DNA of 64,000 bases from Cryptomeria japonica (lineage: Eukaryota; Streptophyta; Pinopsida; Cupressales; Cupressaceae), in assembly GCF_030272615.1 (NCBI RefSeq), contig NC_081406.1, forward strand, positions 215,197,497 through 215,261,496, written 5' to 3'. Below, one piece after another: positions 1 through 10,687 of the stretch. Below the pieces are notes generated by a model. That model saw only the letters and a program-made list of their open reading frames with translations. It was not told the origin of the DNA and did not search any database. Within the stretch, counting starts at the first letter, position 1, and the number at the start of each line of letters is the position of its first letter. A program made the position numbers and the translations under genes.

Positions 1-51
1 TAAAACATCAAATAAATAGGACAAAATATTTTGCAAAAATATGTGCTAACA
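1..51 (-). repeat. Gypsy-1 3' LTR, inner end only
   Basis: These bases match 15994-16044 and end in the same GTGCTAACA, which read on the minus strand is an LTR start TGTTAGCAC. The rest of the LTR lies before the window. Confidence 0.9.
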
Positions 52-204
52 GTGGCTCTTTCTAGGGATGTATGTTCTTATTTAGGGACATAGCAAGATC
101 TCAGATATCTCTGGAAAGAAGACCAAACAATATACAAAAACAAACAATGAAAGAAAACTACATTATTATAGTACAAGAATACTCCATTCTCCTTAAGAGA
201 AAAA

Positions 205-1560
205 ATGTTTGAGGTACTGAGCATGTACTAGAATTTCCTGAATTTCACCATCAACGTTTGGCAAGAAGTACGAATTTTCCCATTTCTTTTCCAGGATGAC
301 ATATTGTCCTAGCCAAAGTGCTTCAAATTTTCCATGCTTTCCCTTACCCTAGTCTTTTGCATTCCATTTGAGCACCCACTCTCCTTCCTCAAAAGTCCTA
401 ATAGAAGCTTTCTTATCATGTAATGCTTTTACCATCTTCTTCTTCTGTATATTTTTTTCCCGAGCCTCTCTTCTGTACTCATCCAATTCAACCAATTGGA
501 CCAACCTATCTTCCATGAAATCAACATCTTCTAAATATTCCTCTGAGACAAATTTATACACTAGGAGCAGATTGTTCAAAGGTAACCTTGCTTCTTTACC
601 ATAAAAAAGCTGAAAAGGGGCAAACCCTATGAATTTCTTGATTGTTACTCTATCTGCCCACACTGCCAAATTCAGCTTTGAATCCCATGCCCTTTTGTTG
701 TTACCTAACATTGACTTAATGATCTTTAATAAGTTTTTGTTACTAGATTATGCTTGTCCATTCCCCTGGGGATGATAAGGTGATGAATATGACAATGTGA
801 TTCCATAACTTTCACAAAAATCAGAAAATTCTTTGGATATGAAACACATCCCATTATCTACAACAATTTTATGGGGGACCCCAAATATTATCAATATATT
901 TTTTAAAAGAAACTTTGTTACCACTTTACTTCTAGCCTGCCTTGTGGGAATTGCTTCCACCCATTTGGTAAAGTAATCATTGGCTACTAGGATCCATTTA
1001 TGTCCTCCACTAGATTTATTTGCAATTTCTCCTATAAAATCAACATCCCACATCTGAAGAAGGTTCTTCAATTTGCATGGGTCTGAGTGGAAGAGCTCTA
1101 TCATATTTAAGCTTTCCTAAAAATTTCTGGCAAGCCTCACATTTTTTAATATAAGTATGACAATCCTTAAAGACTTGTGGCCAATAATAACCAGCATTGA
1201 GTATTTTATGGGCAGTAGTTTTTGCTAAAAAATGTCCCCCACATAGACCTTCATGCAATTCCTTTAAAACAGATTGTGTTTGATAAACATCCAAACAAAA
1301 TAGGAGGATAGCATCCCTATTTTTCCAATATAAATCACCTGTAAGCAATACATACCTAGATGCTTGAAGCTTAAGTGTTCTTTTCTGACTATCATTTAGA
1401 TCTTCTAGACACTTCATGTGTTTTAAATAATAGACAATATTCTTGTACCAAGGACACATCTCAATGCTTATTTGAGCTTCATCTAGTTCTACCTGATTTA
1501 TCTGTGTTGCTTCCAAATTGGATTCTGTCATTAGTTTAGCCAATCCTTGACCTATTACTA
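205..1560 (-). pseudogene. Gypsy-1 integrase (broken)
   Basis: This is the last pol domain of gypsy-1. The HHCC zinc-binding part is seen around 1110-1290 (HEGLCGGHF, then CEACQKFLG). The catalytic core follows with DVDFIGEI, VDNGMCF and a conserved SPYHPQGNGQA block, giving the D, D and region-E layout of retroviral-type integrases. A C-terminal part with GEWVLKWNAKD precedes the end near 205. Several stops and frame changes split it into at least three frames, near 1040-1104, 711-748 and 349. No chromodomain is recognisable, which fits Tat-like rather than chromoviral elements. It would have inserted the cDNA into chromosomes but cannot be functional now. Confidence 0.9.
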
Positions 1561-3047
1561 GTTTAGTAATCTAGATGTCAATGTTGAACTCTTGAATTTG
1601 ATTGATCCATCTGCATCTTCTCCTAGTAGTTTTAGTTTGCCTGAAAAATATCTTCGACTACTGCATTAGGAACATAGGCAATGACATTAGCTCCTACTAA
1701 GTATGGTCTAAAATATTTTACAGCTTTTACCAGGGCATATTCTTTTTTCTCATTTATATCATCATCTAAATCACAAGCTTGTAGTGTTTTGCTAAAAAAT
1801 ACCACTGGTTTTTCATGACCTTCATCATTCTTTTGTAGCATAACTGCAGCAATAGTATTAAATGAAGCAAAAGAGAATACTTGAAAAGGTTTAGAGAAAT
1901 CAAGAGATTTAAGTACAAGTGCTTCCTTGATGGCCCTTTTAATGTTTACAAAGGACTCAATTGCTTCATTAGTCCATTTTATCTATGCACCCTTCTTTAA
2001 CATTTTTGCAATAGGTTTTACAATCTTAGAAAAATTCGACACAAACCTCCTAACAAAATTAATTTGTCCAAAGAGAAATTAGATAGCTTTGACTATTTTA
2101 GGAATCTGAATTTTGTCAATAGCTACAATTCTCCTAGGGTCAATCCTTATTCCATCCTTTGATGCAATATGACCCAGCAGTTTACCCTCAATGACTCCAA
2201 AGTGACACTTTTTGGATTTAGAGAGATACCATATTCTAGTGCTTTGATGAAGATCTTCTCTAGGTCATTACAATGGTTTTCTGATTTCTTGGTGTATGTT
2301 GTCAAATCATCCTAGTATACAACTAAAATTTAGTCAATGAGGCCTTCAAAATCTACATCCATGGCCCTTTGAAAAGTAGCCCCAACATTGGTAAGTCTAA
2401 ATGGCATCGTGGTGTACACATATGTACCCCATGGTGTAGTAAAGGCTATTTTGTACTTTTCTAATTCCTTGACCTTCCCCTAGTTGTAACCAGAGAACCC
2501 ATCCATCATAGAAACTAATTCATTCCCTATTAATCTCTACAACAGAGCTTCCATATTTGGTAGGGCATAATTATCTTTCAAGGATGATATATTTAAATTT
2601 CTAAAATCCACACACAATCTGATATCAACATTTTTCTTTCTAACAGGCACCAAGTTTGACAACCATGTGGAATACCTTATAGGCTCTATAATCCTTGCAT
2701 TCCTCATCTTCATCAATTCTTCCTTCATTTTAGGATCCAATCTGGGATTTATAGGCCTATGATTTTGCCTAAATGGTTTTGCATCTGGTTTCAGTGGGAT
2801 TTCAAGTTGGAACAAATCCTTTGTATGCCTTGACATCATCATATGACCAAGTGAAAACATGTTTGTATTTTCTTAACAGATTGACCAAAGTAGTCCTAAT
2901 TTTTGGTGTAAGCTTCTTCCCAATATAAACTTCTCTAGGATTTTTTTCACTTCCCAAGTTTATTTTTTCTACTTCTTCACAACTTCCAGTGTTGGGCTTG
3001 AAATTTGTCATATCCTTATTGTCAAACATCCTCTCTAGTTCCACCAA
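1561..3047 (-). pseudogene. Gypsy-1 reverse transcriptase plus RT-linked RNase H (broken)
   Basis: The RT fingers and palm are clear: NARIIEPIRYSTWLSNLVPV and LCVDFRNLN (2537-2860), then MDGFSGYN and a TTPWGTYVYTTMPF block in other frames. The catalytic YxDD box appears as Y-stop-DD near 2310-2320, so the active site itself is interrupted. The linked RNase H remnant at 1632-1841 shows GHEKPVVFFSKTL and EKKEYALVKAVKYFRPYL, typical of gypsy RT-RNase H. A second RNase H lies upstream of this RT rather than after it. Decay is by stops and small indels throughout. Confidence 0.88.
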
Positions 3048-3065
3048 CCCTTTGGGAATCTTGTT

Positions 3066-3665
3066 TGTTTTAATCTATAGGATATTTTTTCCAAATAGAG
3101 ATTCCTTACCACTCTCCTCTTCCACATATGCATTCCAATCCATATATTGGCCTTCGTACTGATCTTCACAAAACAAGAACTTTAGAAGATCCCTGTCATC
3201 ATGAAATATCTGCCAATTTTTTATGTTATCTAGTACTGCAGGTCTAGTTTTTATTTCAACTTGGGTGATGTCGTCAAAAGGAATATTGTTATGTTTAATT
3301 GCTAGGTTAGCCATAAAATCAGCCAAAATATTATTAGACCTTTCAATCCATGTTATAGAAAATGCATCAAAAAATTCAATTGAATCCCACAACTCATTTT
3401 TGTAATTTTGAAGCCTTACATTTTTAGTGGAAAATCTTTCCCTCACTTGACATATGACTAACTTTGAATCACCATAAACTGTTACTAATTTAATGCCATA
3501 TTTACTTTCTATCCTAAGGCCTAACAAGAGGGCTTTATATTTGGCAACATTGTTTGTACATTCAAAGGCTAACAAGAAAGAATATTTGAATGATTTTCCA
3601 TTAGGAGAAATAAAAACCACACTAGCTCCATTTCCTTCCTTACTGCAAGCACCATCAAAGTATAT
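3066..3665 (-). pseudogene. Gypsy-1 archaeal-type RNase H, placed before RT
   Basis: A complete RNase H fold signature separate from the RT-linked one: YFDGACSKEGNGAS at the start (just after the protease region, near 3640), NNVAKYKALLLGL, YGDSKLVICQV, then NNILADFMANLA. This pattern is the additional archaeal-type RNase H of plant Tat elements. The usual catalytic Glu in the NNxAEYEAL block is Lys here (AKYKAL), so activity is unlikely. The domain sits between protease and RT. In gypsy-2 of the same window the equivalent domain lies after RT-RNase H and before integrase. It reads openly for about 180 codons, better than the neighbouring domains. Confidence 0.85.
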
Positions 3666-4400
3666 TTTCTAAATCTTATTCTCATGTGATTCAATAGTAT
3701 TTTCAAACTTATTAGTTTTACATTGAATGGGTTTAGAAATACTTACCTGAAAGTTATCTATATCCGTTTGGAGAAAACATGTTGTCTCATTTGGATCAAC
3801 TTCCTCTATCAAGTAGACTGATCTCGGCTCCCTATTAATCCTTACATTCACCCCTTTTACTAGGATGGTCGCATATGAAAGATCTATTTGGACATGTCCC
3901 CCCACCAAATTTGACCATTGCCTTGATAGTAACATCCCATAATCTGGCGAAACTTGCACAATGATGATGTCTATTTTATATGACATATCTAGGCATGCTG
4001 GAAATCAAAACTCCACATCCTTCATGATTTGAACAACTGGGACTGATCTGTTATCCATAGCATAGCATTTCCCATAGGGAGTGCCTACATGCATCCCAAG
4101 TTCTTTCATGACATCTTATGGCATTATGTTTACAGTTGCACTTGAATCTATCATACAATTCTTAACCATTTTATTGTTAATCATCAAAGTCAAATAAAAA
4201 GGATCAACCTGGGTAAGATTCTTAGTGATTGAAATTCACAAATATACAACAGGTGGATCTTCAACTTTTGGCTTATGATTGTCTTTATTTACTTCACCAA
4301 CGTTAGACAAAATCTTGATTGTTTCATGTTTGTAATCAGGGAATTTCATTACTTCAAGAAAGGGCACATATATTTTCACCTATGATAAAGCCTGAGACAT
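3666..4400 (-). pseudogene. Gypsy-1 retropepsin-like protease (broken)
   Basis: The active-site block reads NCMIDSSATVNIMP near 4130-4165. The catalytic Asp is kept and the usual Asp-Ser-Gly-Ala is DSSA. The second half, 3669-3986, carries the flap and the later strand with VQVSPDYGMLLSRQW, the hydrophobic-hydrophobic-G/L-L/R-x-W end typical of plant gypsy proteases. Stops separate the two halves. It would have cut the gag-pol polyprotein. A Lys-rich linker at 4380-4592 joins it to gag. Confidence 0.8.
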
Positions 4401-4592
4401 AAATGATCCACAATTTGAGAGTGGCTTACTAATCTGTTTCTTTTTTATTGTCTTTGTTAATTTAAGAGGTTTTGTTTGTTTGACCTTTTCTACTGCACCC
4501 TCCTTTTCCTTGTTAGCTATGGTGTCTTTGTTTCCACTAGCTTTAGGAACCTTTGCAAATATCCCAGATGGGTTACCTTGCTCTAGGTTCAC

Positions 4593-6488
4593 TATTTTGT
4601 TCCTTAACTAATAATTGTTTTTTTCCTGAGCTACTGCTGCCACAGTATAGGCTTTCTTTTCTTCATCTATTAATTTCCTCAAGGAATGCACTAGCTCTCC
4701 ATTATGGAAAAATCTCCTCAGGGACGGGATGTCCGCCTCATCATCAAGAAAAACTTTTTCTACACTATGTTGTTGGCTCTCTCTTCTCTACTGTACATCT
4801 GATGATTGATCATCCTCACATAAATCCTCATCCCTACCCCAAAATGGATTTGATGAAAGTACATTCACTGTGGGCTTATATTCATTCTCATGGTCCTCTT
4901 CTCCTACAAAACCCTGAGCAATCATATATTGTTTTGCAACATGGGGTAAACTACAAACTTCACACCATGGATATCCTTCCACAAAATTATTTACCTTTTT
5001 CAATGGATCAGGAGTTTCTTTGCTTAGATTTGCATTTACCGGATTACCATCTTTCTAGTTTGTATTATATGGCATGTCATGCAATCTTGGTCTATTGTAA
5101 CTTATAGGCTTGTTACTTTTATGTGGGGTTGGCTTCTCATTGTGATTTTGCTTACCCTTCATGTTTTTCAGCATGTCCATGATTTGGCCAAACTCATCCT
5201 TTTTTGTTGCTCTCGAATTATATAATTTTGGATAATCTCTCTTGCAAATTCTCCTAGCAACCTTTCTATTATTTTCAATGGTAGTAGTTGTTTTAAAGGC
5301 TTTCTACAAGGTAGTAGGTTTGTGAGAAAGGATCTCATTATGATTCTTGCTATCAAAAGAACTCAAATAAAAATCAATCAAAAATGAATCAACAGGTCTA
5401 ATGTCTCTTGGTATTCTATTAAGTACTTTATTAAACCTCTTATTAAATTTAGAGACTAATTCATTCTGATTCTTTTTTATTCTAGTCAAATCATGAGATG
5501 CAAATGAAGTATCATTATTTTCTCCAAATTATTCCAAGAATACTATCACAAACTCCTGCCAACTACCAATGCATCTATTGAGAAGATTTCTATACCATTT
5601 TCCTACATCCTATGTTAGAGATTGAACAAACAGTTTCATAAAAACATCTTCGTAAGGGACTTCAAACTCTTCAATGATATTTTTTACATTTATTACATGT
5701 TGTTCTACAAAATCAATTCCATTTCTGGTGAATTTAGGGATATTTGATCTTAAATCATTTGAAATCTGATTAGGATATCTAGCTATCTCGCTGAAATCTA
5801 ACTGTTTGTAGCTTTCAATGGTCATAGGTGGTCTGCCACCATAGTTTTTAGTTTGGTAATTTCTATTTCCTCCATTATTACCATTGTTTTCATTGTTACC
5901 TCCACCATTATTGTTATTTCCATTTTGATTGTTCCCATTACCATTGTGGCCATAGTTTCCATTGTTACCATAATTCCCCCTATTATTGCTTACATTATTG
6001 ATCCTATCTCTACCATTGTAGTTACCAACAATTTCCCCACTCTTAGTTCTTCTTTCATCATTATGATTATTGTATTGTCCATAATTATATGTGTTTCTAT
6101 TTTCATTGTAAGGTATATTTTCCCATTTGTCCCTCTTTTCATAATTATTATCCACAACATCTGATTATGGATGATTATAAACCCTAAATGGTTGTTCCAA
6201 GTTTCTTAGGTGAGGGGGACTATACCTAGGAGTTGTTATGGTACTTGTTTTACCTCTTCCTTTCTCTTGTTCAACCCTATTTGACTTGCGACTTTGAATG
6301 GCATCTCTTTCTAATCCAAGCTTTTGCAATACCCAATCTGGTTGTCTCTTAAGAGCCTTTGCCATTTTAGATTCATCTCCATTTAAGTCAACCATTCTAA
6401 GAATTATTTCATTCAATTGCCTATCCTCCTGTTCCTCATTAGTCAGGGTTTCATAATTGCCACCTTTATTATCTTTTGTATTTAGGTT
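4593..6488 (-). pseudogene. Gypsy-1 gag, main part (broken)
   Basis: Capsid-type gag polyprotein. From its N-terminal side: a charged segment (6165-6416, LERDAIQSRKSNRVEQEKG), an Asn/Gly-rich low-complexity stretch (5850-6155, repeats such as NNNGGGNNENNGNN), then a retrotransposon-gag-like fold (WYRNLLNRCIGSWQEFV, then LVSKFNKRFNKVLNRIP, 5300-5640) and a single degenerate zinc finger YPWCEVCSLPHVAKQY near 4920-4980, whose last Cys is Tyr. Stops occur between these blocks. The reading frame continues across the copia insertion into 13532-13772. Confidence 0.85.
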
Positions 6489-6493
6489 ATAAA
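6489..6493. repeat. Target-site duplication ATAAA, left copy, of copia element
   Basis: ATAAA directly before the left LTR matches 13527-13531 directly after the right LTR. Confidence 0.85.
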
Positions 6494-7632
6494 TTTTAGT
6501 ATTATGGATGACTTTGTCATGTGTTGCATTGGTTTTGTCATTGATGTTAACACTTATCCTTTTGGAGGTCTACATTATTGATTTGGCACTATGTTTATAT
6601 TGGTTTATTGTTGAACCGACACATTGTATGGATATTGGCTTATGCACAGTCACTGGTATATGCTTCACTAGTAGGTTATATTGTTCACCGGAAGTGATGA
6701 TGAGTTGTTATCATTTGGAGATCATTTTGTTATGTCAAAGACATGGATTGGATGTTTGGATTTGGTATTTTTCTTATTGGTCTAATCGAGTTTGCATATT
6801 TGCCTTTCCCGATAGATAGGTCTAGGTTATGGACTAGTACATGATATCTATTCTAGATCAACACAACACATTTTGGAAATGATTTATTGATTGGATAATG
6901 TGTAGATGTATTGAGCGAACATATTGTATCGCATCAAGACTTATTTGATTATTTAATTGTAATATCTTTAGTGAGCTGACCTTAACATTTGGCCTTAGGT
7001 TTTGTATAAATGATTGTAAGATTTTATTGAAGATCATCATTAAGAGTATGCACGAATATTGAAGATCACTGAAGAGAAAAAAAAAGCAGATCCTTGTGTG
7101 AATCATGCAGACATTATTTGAAGGTTGAAGGAAGGTTATGAAGGTGTTTTGGCACTCATGGTCAGAGCTTAAACTGGTACAGAATTCAGCATTGCAGATG
7201 TTATTCTGAAGTAGTACATTGTTATTGGATTTAACCATCCAATTGTAGTCAGTGTGACTTCTATTTTATAATTGAGTAGTGAGCTCTAGGTGGTTGGCCT
7301 TTCTGCATGTGCATACCCCATTTGTATACACTTACTATCTGTACTAGTATCATCTGATTATGGGTAAGGTTTCCCACCATGGTTTTTCCCCTTACAGTGT
7401 GTCCACATCAAAATCTTTGTGTCATGTGTTTTGGATGTTGTTTCTCTTTCTATTTCATGCATTAAGTTATAGTGATACTGCTATAACAATTAATCTATTT
7501 TACCGGCATTATAGTTTGTTTTACCGACACTTAGTTTCAAATTGGATTAATTGGTTTTGAGTTGTAATTTATATATAATTGATTGATAACTGATTCACCC
7601 CCCCTCTCAGTTGTGCTTCCTGGTTGCTAATA
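6494..7632 (+). repeat. Copia 5' LTR
   Basis: Aligns along its length with 12387-13526. It starts TTTTAGTATTATGG (partner TGTTGGTATTATGG) and ends GCTAATA (partner CATAACA), so both terminal dinucleotides have decayed. A CACCCCCCCTCTCAG block near the end is shared by all copia-type LTRs in the window. Confidence 0.92.
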
Positions 7633-7634
7633 AT

Positions 7635-7646
7635 TGGTATTAGAGC
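7635..7646 (+). promoter_or_regulatory. Copia primer-binding site, initiator-Met tRNA type
   Basis: TGGTATTAGAGC, two bases after the LTR. It is the classic TGGTATCAGAGC with one C-to-T change. Confidence 0.85.
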
Positions 7647-7689
7647 TAAGTCCTCTTTTTTCAGAATCCTAACAGCTTGAGGAGATCTT

Positions 7690-8800
7690 ATGGAAGCAAA
7701 TAGTTTTAGGAAGGACAGTCTGAAACTTGATGAAACTAACTATGGTATATGGAAGATTAGAATGGAAACACATCTGAACTGCATTGGAAGAGATATATGG
7801 GATGTTACAAAGAATGTCTATGTTGGTCCTACTCTGAATCAACCTCATCCACTGGCATTGGATAAAGACTTGGAGAATGATTGCAAAGCAAGAGAAGCAC
7901 TTCTGAGTGTATTATCAGATCACCAAATCATGGGATTGTCAGATAGATCTACTGATAAAGCTATTTGGGATAAACTGGAAACATTGAATGAAGGAGATAC
8001 TACTATCAAAATTGCAAAATTGGAATGTTACCAGGTCAGTTATGAAAATTAAAAAATGGAAGAAAATGAAAGAATTTCTGCATTTATGGAAAGAGTTAAT
8101 GAAATTGTTTTAGGAATACAATGTTGTGGAGGATCTTTAATTGAAGATGAAATTGTTTCTAAAATTTTAACATCTTTTCCACTGGCTTACAAAATGAAAG
8201 TGACTGCTATTAATGATTTAAGAACAATGCCTAATACATCAGTTTCTAGAGATACTTTGGCTGGAAAACTTTCTACATTTGAGCTTGAAGAGTTTGGTCC
8301 TGTTGCTACAATCGAAACTGATATAGCTTTCAAAGCATCATCATTAGCAACATCATCATCTGACAAAATTGATTGGAAAGCACTTTATGCAAAAGAACTT
8401 GAAGATATGGGGAGAGAAAATGAATAACTTGAAGAAATTGACACACTATTTGCAAGGAAGATGCCTAAAGGTCCAACATGAAGTAAGTATAAAGGTAAAG
8501 AACCTTTCAACTATTTTAATTGCAATAAAGTTGGTCATATGGATTCTAGGTGTCTTGGTAGACATGCAAGAAAAAGGGAGGAAGCAATAAAAGAAGATCA
8601 ACCGACACCTACTGTCAAACTGGTAGAGCAGGCACTGGTAGCAAAAAATGAAGAAAATAATGAATGGATCATAAATAGTGGATGCTCGCATCATATGACT
8701 GGTGATAAAAGAAAATTCTTATCATTATAGGAAATTCATGGAGGTCTAGTAAGATTTGGAGATGACAAAGCTTATTTAATCAAAGGAAGAAGCATATATC
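7690..8800 (+). pseudogene. Copia gag and protease (broken)
   Basis: Starts at the ATG of MEANSFRKDSLKLDETNYG, about 45 bases after the primer site. The gag is of the UBN2/copia type: LDETNYGIWKIRMETHL, AIWDKLETLNE, then ISAFMERVNEIVLGI and LTSFPLAYKM. A CCHC knuckle follows near 8510-8550 (NCNKVGHMDSRC) with its first Cys lost. The protease site reads WIINSGCSHHMTGD at 8660-8705. The usual WIIDSGCSHHMTGD has the catalytic Asp, and here it is Asn from a single G-to-A change. Stops lie at about 8050, 8425, 8480 and 8728. Confidence 0.92.
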
Positions 8801-10140
8801 TTTGGATGGTAAGCATAATACTGACAATGTTTATTATGTAGAAGGTTTGAAACAAAATCTTTTGAGTGTTGGTGAGTTAGTGGAAAAAGGATTTCAATTA
8901 CAATTCAAGAATGGAAAATGCAAAATCATGAACAGAACTGGATTGGAGATTGCAACCAGTAATCTGACTAAAGGTAATATCTTTCACTTGAATACCAGTG
9001 ATAAGACATATTTGATTGCACATATTGATGAAAGTTGGTTATGGCATAAAATACTCTGTCATGTGAATTTTGATTGCATTGTAAAGATCAGTTCAACTAA
9101 GGCAGTAAGGGATTTACCTAAGATTGTGAAACCTCATAATCTGGTATGTAAGGAATGTCAAATGGGAAAGCAAGTCAGAACAACATTTAAGAGCATTTCT
9201 AAGAAATCCAATAATATTCTTGATTTAATTCATACTGATTTATGTGGTTCAGCAAGAACAAGAAGTCTTTAGGGAGATAGATACTTTATGCTAATAATTG
9301 ATGATTATTCTAGAATGTGTTGGGTTACTTTTCTCAAGGAGAATTCAGAAGCTTTTGGAAGATTTAAGATATACAAGGCAATGGTAGAGAATGAAACTGG
9401 CAAGAAAATCAAATGTTTAAGATCAAACCAAGGAGGAGAATTTACATCTAGGGAATTCAATTAATTCTGTGAGGAGAATTGAATCAAAAGACAACTATTA
9501 GCACCCCAGACACCCCAGAAGAATGGAGTTGTGGAAAGGAAGAACAAAACTATTCAAGATGCAACAAGAACCATGATGATGGAAGCAAATAAACCTCATG
9601 TGTACTGGAGAGAAGTAGTGAATACAATGGTTTATACTTTCAACAGAGTTCACATCAAAAGTGAAACCGGTAAGACCCCTTATGAACTATGGTTTGGTCA
9701 TACTCCTACTCTTAAATACTTCAGAATATTTGGAAGAAAATTTTATATTAATAGAGATGAGTATATTGGCAAATTCGATCCTAGAAGTGATGAAGGAATA
9801 TTTCTTGGTTATTCAACAACAAGCAAGGCATATAGATGTTACAATAAAAGATTGCAAAAAATCATTGAGAGTACTAATGTGAAGATAGATGAACATTTTA
9901 GAGGAGATTTAAGATCTATAGAACCGATAGTTGAAATGATTATAAATGAACTGGCATAGATTGCATCAGTACAGAGTGAAGATCCATTTACACTCACATC
10001 ATCAGAGAACTCAACTACTACTAAAGAACAACATGTAATTAGAAATTAGAATAAACCCAGGTATGTAAGATTGAATCATTCAGAGAATCAGATAATTGGA
10101 AACAAGAATCAAGGTGTTATGACAAGAGGAAGACTGACAA
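8801..10140 (+). pseudogene. Copia integrase (broken)
   Basis: The GAG-pre-integrase zinc region is clear (LWHKILCHVNFD, then CKECQMGKQVRTTF). The core has HTDLCG with the first Asp, LRSNQGGEF where the second Asp is Asn, and NGVVERKNKTI with the catalytic Glu. The downstream fold (YELWFGHTPTLKYFRIFG, FDPRSDEGIFLGYS) runs openly at 9531-9959. Stops occur at about 9270, 9463 and 9480. With the second catalytic Asp replaced it could not act even if the stops were read through. Confidence 0.93.
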
Positions 10141-10340
10141 ATTAAGAGGTATGTTTAATTTCTCAAGTTGAACCAGCATCTGTTATTGAAGCATGTCAAG
10201 ATGAACATTGGATAAAAGAAATGGAAGAAGAATTAGAACAGATTGAAAAGAATAATACTTGGACATTAGTTCCCCATCCTAAAGACAAAAATGTAATTGG
10301 AACTAAATGGGTATATAGAAATAAACTTAATGAGGATGGT

Positions 10341-10345
10341 GAAGT
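10341..10345. repeat. Target-site duplication GAAGT, left copy, of TRIM
   Basis: GAAGT precedes the left 137-bp LTR and recurs at 10688-10692. Confidence 0.93.
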
Positions 10346-10482
10346 TGTTACAAGTGTGGTTGTCATTGCAGCAAAATATCAACCTGTCAATGCTCGATAC
10401 AACCACTAGACTTATAGAATCCATAGGAGGCTGTTAAACCATTTCGTGAATCCCTGCAAGGGATGTTGGCCCACTGCCAACA
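10346..10482 (-). repeat. TRIM 3' LTR (137 bp)
   Basis: TGTTACAAG to CTGCCAACA. Paired with 10551-10687 at about 90% identity. Confidence 0.93.
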
Positions 10483-10536
10483 ATCCCCCTCCTAGTGTCA
10501 CTCGTCATGGCCTATGTGATTTGAACCCGTGAAAAA

Positions 10537-10548
10537 ACTCTGATACCA
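10537..10548 (-). promoter_or_regulatory. TRIM primer-binding site
   Basis: The plus strand reads ACTCTGATACCA, and its complement TGGTATCAGAGT matches the initiator-Met site with one terminal mismatch. It fixes the element's orientation as minus. Confidence 0.88.
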
Positions 10549-10550
10549 CT

Positions 10551-10687
10551 TGTTACAAGTGTGGTTTCCATTGCACCAAAAGATCGACCTGTCAATGCCC
10601 AATATAACCACTAGACTTATAGAATCCACAGGAGGCTGTTAAACCATGTCGTGAATCCCTGCGAGGGACATTGGCCCACTGCCAATA
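10551..10687 (-). repeat. TRIM 5' LTR (137 bp)
   Basis: Direct repeat of 10346-10482, ending CCAATA and followed by the duplicated GAAGT. Confidence 0.93.

Larger units (their letters stand above)
10346..10687 (-). mobile_element. 342-bp TRIM/SMART-type miniature LTR retrotransposon
   Basis: Two 137-bp direct repeats flank a 68-bp centre. Each repeat starts TGTTACAAG and ends CCAACA or CCAATA. Read on the minus strand, the centre begins two bases after the LTR with TGGTATCAGAGT, an initiator-Met primer site, and ends with the purine tract AGGAGGGGGAT directly before the next LTR. It is thus a complete but gene-less LTR element. GAAGT is duplicated at both ends. The LTRs differ at 14 of 137 positions by my count. 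No 5S rRNA-like sequence is present, so it is not Cassandra. It depends on enzymes from other elements. Confidence 0.93.

Noticed and set aside
5853-6164. Plus-strand 103-codon frame rich in Ile, Val and Thr
   Set aside because: It is the opposite-strand shadow of the Asn/Gly-rich gag of gypsy-1.
10346-10687. Cassandra-type TRIM with 5S rRNA in its LTR
   Set aside because: The 137-bp LTRs are too short and show no 5S-like promoter boxes.
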